DNA from: Chthoniobacteraceae bacterium
GTDB taxonomy: Bacteria > Verrucomicrobiota > Verrucomicrobiia > Chthoniobacterales > Chthoniobacteraceae
Length of the DNA: 64,000 nt
Assembly (NCBI GenBank): GCA_947449735.1
Contig: CANFTB010000007.1
Location: forward strand, 1 to 64,000
Direction: 5' to 3'
In this document: piece after piece, positions 60,554 to 64,000 of the stretch
How positions within the stretch are numbered: the first letter of the stretch is position 1
Layout: each line of letters opens with the position of its first letter
Position numbers and translations under genes: made by a program
The notes under the pieces: generated by a model
The model's database searches: none
The model's input: the letters and a program-made list of their open reading frames with translations, nothing else
What the model was told of the DNA's origin: nothing

Positions 60554-61531
60554 TCACCCCCCGATGGCCGTCATCGGCCGGCCCGGCTCGTAGCAGGCGT
60601 TGAACTCGTGCGTCTCCGGCTTGTTGCGAATCGCTTCCAAGAGCGCCTCCTGAAGCGCCACCCCGCCCCCCTCCTCCCGCCTGAGCGCCCCGCGCAGGTC
60701 CAGTTCGCCATGCTGCCCCAGACACGGCCGCAGCTTGCCGTCCGCCGTCAACCGCAGCTTGTTGCAAGTTCCGCAAAAATCGGGGGTCGTGACCGCGCCA
60801 ATGAACCCCAGCTTAGCCGTTGCCCCCGAATGCCGGTAGTACCGCGCCGGTCCGTTCCCCGGCCGGTAATCGGGCAGCGCCTCAAGCGACCCAAACCCGC
60901 CGAGAATCCCCATGGCGTCCTCGACGGACAAAAACCGGTCCCGCTCCAACACGGCGGCACTTGAAACCGGCATCAATTCGATAAACCGCACGGGCATTCC
61001 CAGGCCCGAAGCGAACTGCACAATGGGCCAAAGCTCGCTCTCGTTCACCCCCCGCATCAGGACCGTGTTGAGCTTGATCACCTCAAAATCCTCGGCCAAC
61101 GCCTCCTCTATTCCCGCCAACACCTGCGCAACATCCCCCCCCGTAATCTGCCGGTAAAGCCCCGGACTCAACGCATCCAGGGAAACGTTCAACGCCCGCA
61201 CACCGGCGCGTTTGAGCCCCGCGGCGTGACGCGCCAGCAGCGTGCCATTTGTGGAAACTCCGAGCGTCTGCACCCCGGGCAAATTCCAGATCCCCTCCGC
61301 GATCTCCACGATGTCGTGCCGCAGCAACGGCTCGCCCCCAGTCAGGCGAAACTTCCGGAATCCAATCCCACAGGCAGCCTCCGCAATTTTAACAATCTCG
61401 GCTCCACTCAGATGATCGGCCTTTTGCGCCCATCCCTTGTAGCCCTCGGGCATGCAGTACTGGCACCGTTCATTGCAACGGTCGGTTACCGAGATACGCA
61501 GATAGTCTATGACACGGCCGAAGGCATCCAT
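60554..61531 (-). CDS. moaA: GTP 3',8-cyclase (radical SAM)
   Basis: 325 residues from the ATG at 61531. The first step of cofactor synthesis. The radical-SAM cluster is CNERCQYC (C-x3-C-x2-C), followed by FRLTGGEPLLR. The C-terminal cluster is CGTCNKLRLTADGKLRPC (C-x2-C-x13-C). The final GlyGly is present. It is the first of six genes in the operon moaA-moaD-moaE-moeA-moaC-mogA. Confidence 0.96.
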   Translation of the reverse strand: MDAFGRVIDYLRISVTDRCNERCQYCMPEGYKGWAQKADHLSGAEIVKIAEAACGIGFRKFRLTGGEPLLRHDIVEIAEGIWNLPGVQTLGVSTNGTLLARHAAGLKRAGVRALNVSLDALSPGLYRQITGGDVAQVLAGIEEALAEDFEVIKLNTVLMRGVNESELWPIVQFASGLGMPVRFIELMPVSSAAVLERDRFLSVEDAMGILGGFGSLEALPDYRPGNGPARYYRHSGATAKLGFIGAVTTPDFCGTCNKLRLTADGKLRPCLGQHGELDLRGALRREEGGGVALQEALLEAIRNKPETHEFNACYEPGRPMTAIGG

Positions 61532-61634
61532 GAGGCGTCCTTCCACCTTACCTCCGAAGGGGATTTCGGCAGCAAAAAACACAACTGCAGCCCCTCACCC
61601 CCCTGCCGCCGCCAGCCGAACCGGGGGCGCAGGA

Positions 61635-63632
61635 TCAGCGGCCGTTCGCCTGTATTTTAATTTTTACCTGGGACGGACCGGTCGCTGAACCGCCCACCGA
61701 GGTGCTCACGAACTGCTGCGCCGGCACGCCCCCATAGGTCACGTCCCGGATGAAATTCACCTTCCGCGGCACCGAAGGGGCGTTTGTGTTCGGGTTGTCC
61801 GCCAGCCTCCCGAGTCCGGATACCAACGTCACATCCGCACCGCTTCTAAAGTCAACCTTGGTCAAGTTGATGGTCCTCGCGTCCAGATTCACCCGGCTGC
61901 CATCCATATTGGTATTGGTGACGTTCATGTCACCCGCAGCTTTCATGTCGATTGAGGAGGAGTTTCGCGGCCCCATGGAGTCATAGGCCGCACTGTACCC
62001 TGCGATGAAATCCCGGGCGGCCGGAGAATCACTCGTGATGTCTATCTGACCCGCACGGACCATGATATCCCCGGTGGTCACGACATTTGTATTCGTCACT
62101 GAAACACGCGACCCTCCGGCATACACGGTCGTTTGCGAGCTCGCGTCGCCGTAACTCTTGTCCAGCCCCCCCAGAATCGCGCTGTCCTTGACCGTAACGT
62201 TCACATCCGGATACGCCTCGTAAAACGCGTTCCCAAGAGCCAGCACCGGAGCAGTACTCTTCAACAAGGTGTTGCTCACACTCACTGACTTTCCAGCCAC
62301 GACCCAGAACATGGTCTGCGCCGTGTCCGAGGTAGCCAACAGCGACTCCATCGCGTCCCAGGAGGTGACGATGTCCGGATGCGAGGCGGGGAGTCCCTCA
62401 TTCATTGTGAAGGAATCTTGCGCTGCGAACACAACCGGCCCGGCTGTCCCCAGCGCCCCCAGGAAGTCGTCCCCCATGCCTCCCGTCACGTTGATGTTCT
62501 TTCCAACGAAATAATACCGGCTCCCGCTATAGCCCGGAATCGCCGCCGCCGCCTCGGTTCCGTGCAAGGAGAGCAAACTGGCAGGCGTACTGCTGTTGGC
62601 AAACTTGAAGATGTGACGGGGATCCGCCACGCCCCCGACAATGGAAACATCGGTGGCCAAGGCCTGATCCAGCGTCAATGCCGCAGGAGTCGTCGGCTCC
62701 ACCACCACCGGTTTCACCGGTTCGACCACCACGGGCTTTACCGGTTCAACCACGACCGGTTTCACCGGTTCAACCACCACCACCTTGGGAATCGACGCCT
62801 TCAATTTCTCGAGCTCCGCCGGCTTCGCGACCTCGGCTTGCTTTTTGGCCTCCGCCACCACAACGGTCCGGGTCTGCACAAGCGTCGAGTCAACCTGCGC
62901 CGCAGCGAATACCTTCGTGTCTGCGATCACAAGGTTTGTCACCTCGACCTTGCCCGCGCTGATCTTCTGCTCCTGTGCTACGACCGAAGCTGTGATCTTT
63001 TCAACCGCGGGCAGTTCAGAGTTGAACCCTTTCACCAGCGAAGACCCGCCCACCTGATCCCTCAGGCGAAAGTTGATCACCGGACCAAACGCCTTGCTTC
63101 CAGGCATGACAAACGTCATCTGTCCCGCCGTCAAAATCGACGAACTGCCTCCCGGAAGCGTCGCCTGCGCCTTGCCCTCCAAAACCAGCATCTTAAACCC
63201 CCCGTTCTGGGTGGCCGTCACAATCAGAGAAGTCCCAATCACGGACGCCGTCGCGCTTGCCGACCGGATCACCCCGCCGCCCCGCCCCTTGGGCGACTGA
63301 AACATCACACTCCCCTTTTCAAGACTCACCTCGCGCTTCTCCAACGCCACGGAAAATATCGAGTTCGCCCCCACTCTCGCCACCGTTCCGTCCGCCGCCA
63401 GCAACTCGGCCCGGGACGCAGCCCCGGTCGAAAGCACCTCGGCCGCGTGGAAAGTCTCCTGCGCCTGCACCCGCTTTGTTTTTCTCGTCCCGGTGTCCAT
63501 GACTTTCACCTCATTGACCACCTCGGTAATCTTCAGCTCGCTGAGCGCGTTTACCGCTCCACGCGAAAGCGTCCCTCCCGCTGCAAACAACGTCACGCCA
63601 AGCCACACAGCGGTGTTTTTATTGTTTATCAT
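61635..63632 (-). CDS. FecR-domain surface protein with VVVEPVKP repeats
   Basis: 665 residues. A signal-like N-terminus (VWLGVTLFAAGGTLSRG) is followed by a FecR domain (about 35-170): EVLSTGAASRAELLAADGTVARVGANSIFSV-type, VSLEKGSVMFQSPKG, TASVIGTSLIVTA, MLVLEGKAQATLP. A coiled, Lys/Ala/Val-rich stretch (about 210-280) leads to four copies of VVVEPVKP (62697-62783). The rest is beta-rich with recurrent Asn/Thr/Ser/Asp turns (VSVTNTNVV, MNVTNTNMD, ARTINLTKVDFRSG) like a solenoid or hemagglutinin-type stalk. FecR-domain surface proteins of this kind occur in Verrucomicrobiota and bind or regulate unknown partners. No sigma/anti-sigma neighbour is here. Confidence 0.8.
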   Translation of the reverse strand: MINNKNTAVWLGVTLFAAGGTLSRGAVNALSELKITEVVNEVKVMDTGTRKTKRVQAQETFHAAEVLSTGAASRAELLAADGTVARVGANSIFSVALEKREVSLEKGSVMFQSPKGRGGGVIRSASATASVIGTSLIVTATQNGGFKMLVLEGKAQATLPGGSSSILTAGQMTFVMPGSKAFGPVINFRLRDQVGGSSLVKGFNSELPAVEKITASVVAQEQKISAGKVEVTNLVIADTKVFAAAQVDSTLVQTRTVVVAEAKKQAEVAKPAELEKLKASIPKVVVVEPVKPVVVEPVKPVVVEPVKPVVVEPTTPAALTLDQALATDVSIVGGVADPRHIFKFANSSTPASLLSLHGTEAAAAIPGYSGSRYYFVGKNINVTGGMGDDFLGALGTAGPVVFAAQDSFTMNEGLPASHPDIVTSWDAMESLLATSDTAQTMFWVVAGKSVSVSNTLLKSTAPVLALGNAFYEAYPDVNVTVKDSAILGGLDKSYGDASSQTTVYAGGSRVSVTNTNVVTTGDIMVRAGQIDITSDSPAARDFIAGYSAAYDSMGPRNSSSIDMKAAGDMNVTNTNMDGSRVNLDARTINLTKVDFRSGADVTLVSGLGRLADNPNTNAPSVPRKVNFIRDVTYGGVPAQQFVSTSVGGSATGPSQVKIKIQANGR
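62697..62783 (-). repeat. 24-bp tandem repeats coding VVVEPVKP
   Basis: Four near-identical 24-base units encode VVVEPVKP three times and VVVEPTTP once. They form a rigid-looking proline linker between the coiled part and the beta-rich half of the FecR-like protein. Confidence 0.9.
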
Positions 63633-63663
63633 AGATTCTTACGGTTGGTGACTTAATGACGCA

Positions 63664-64000
63664 CTAAGGATTTCCCTTTAAAATCCAATCGCCCCTCTGC
63701 ACAGACGGAACGATCCCCTTCTCAATCCAGCCTCGCCCCGTCTGCAAGGCGTCTGTCTGCGACGGAACCGCCGTACCGTATAGCGAACGCCGCACTCCAT
63801 TGCGCACGTACACCCCGCTGATTTCGCCGTACCACAAATCCAGCTTGAGCGACAACGCCGGGGCGCCGCTACTCTGGACTGGCTCCGCCCTGAGCTGCCC
63901 GCCCATCGAAACTGTCACGTTCCAGGCAAACAACGGCCTGATCCCAAGTCCGTCCGCCTCCGGGTCCTCGAGCGTCAAACGCATCGCACGCGACGTGCCG
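63664..64000 (-). CDS. C-terminal part of an unknown protein, cut by the window edge
   Basis: The frame is open from the edge down to the stop at 63664 (about 111 codons); the Met at 63984 is not necessarily the start. The visible part is beta-rich (LFAWNVTVSMGGQLRAEPVQ, LSLKLDLWYGEISGVYV, RRSLYGTAVPS) with an end GDWILKGNP. It precedes the FecR-like gene by 31 bases, so both are probably in one transcript. I do not recognise the family. Confidence 0.6.
   Translation of the reverse strand, partial: GTSRAMRLTLEDPEADGLGIRPLFAWNVTVSMGGQLRAEPVQSSGAPALSLKLDLWYGEISGVYVRNGVRRSLYGTAVPSQTDALQTGRGWIEKGIVPSVQRGDWILKGNP

Noticed and set aside
60546-60776. Extended moaD frame overlapping moaA
   Set aside because: The ATG at 60545 gives the usual 80-residue MoaD; the extra part is a shadow of moaA.
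1-64000. Insertion sequences, prophage, CRISPR arrays, tRNA or rRNA genes
   Set aside because: No transposase or integrase motif, no regular spaced repeats and no cloverleaf or rRNA-like stretch was noticed. The only tandem repeats are the coding ones reported.

Overview
The window is one contiguous stretch of a GC-rich (about 60%) bacterial chromosome. Several lines point to the Verrucomicrobiota (PVC group): PVC-type cytochrome/DUF families (DUF1592/1588/1585, DUF1552, DUF1549/1553, DUF1501), many exported SGNH esterases, a sulfatase, a TAT-exported Gfo/Idh/MocA oxidoreductase, and a regulatory PTS (HprK, HPr, EI). This is an inference from gene content. No rRNA, tRNA, transposase or CRISPR array was seen. 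Many starts lack a Shine-Dalgarno sequence and instead have C-rich, purine-poor leaders. LAYOUT. (1) 1-7.5 kb is a chemosensory region: the N-terminal part of CheA (cut by the window edge), two membrane chemoreceptors, a soluble receptor with inverted domain order, and a decayed copy of the 5' end of the second receptor. (2) 7.6-11.7 kb, minus strand: class II fructose-bisphosphate aldolase, a TAT-exported Gfo/Idh/MocA protein and a ceramidase-like exported protein. (3) 11.8-19.8 kb: an orphan ParB-like protein next to a 34-bp perfect palindrome, then an exported set made of an FGE-fold protein, a DUF1592-type cytochrome protein, a DUF1552 protein, a DUF1080 protein and an SGNH esterase. (4) 20.1-24.5 kb: an orphan periplasmic sulfate-binding protein, an M14-type deacylase/peptidase, a large porin and a stand-alone BLUF photosensor. 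(5) 24.7-38.5 kb: an IclR regulator followed by a second PVC set (DUF1549/1553 cytochrome with a LamG domain, DUF1501, SGNH esterase), an MFS anion symporter divergent from a Cys-type sulfatase, and a beta-propeller/phosphoesterase fusion. Regions 2-5 look like an island for using esterified or sulfated polymers; no substrate can be read from the sequence. (6) 38.6-43.6 kb: tesA divergent from ybbA-ybbP, as in enterobacteria, then panC. (7) 43.7-50.2 kb, minus strand: a glycan locus with an MsbA-like ABC exporter, a hexapeptide acetyltransferase, a GT-B-like glycosyltransferase, a small membrane-anchored protein and a TPR/O-GlcNAc-transferase-like protein. (8) 50.3-52 kb, minus strand: a small Fe-S assembly operon (DUF1858-rhodanese, IscU-like scaffold, SufT). 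(9) 52.2-53.7 kb: psd and pssA for phosphatidylethanolamine synthesis. (10) 53.8-56.8 kb, minus strand: hprK-ptsH-ptsI, with no PTS permease in the window. (11) 57.0-61.5 kb: an exported protein of unknown function, then a tight molybdenum-cofactor operon moaA-moaD-moaE-moeA-moaC-mogA. (12) 61.6-64 kb: a large FecR-like surface protein with tandem VVVEPVKP repeats and, upstream of it, the C-terminal end of another gene cut by the window edge.
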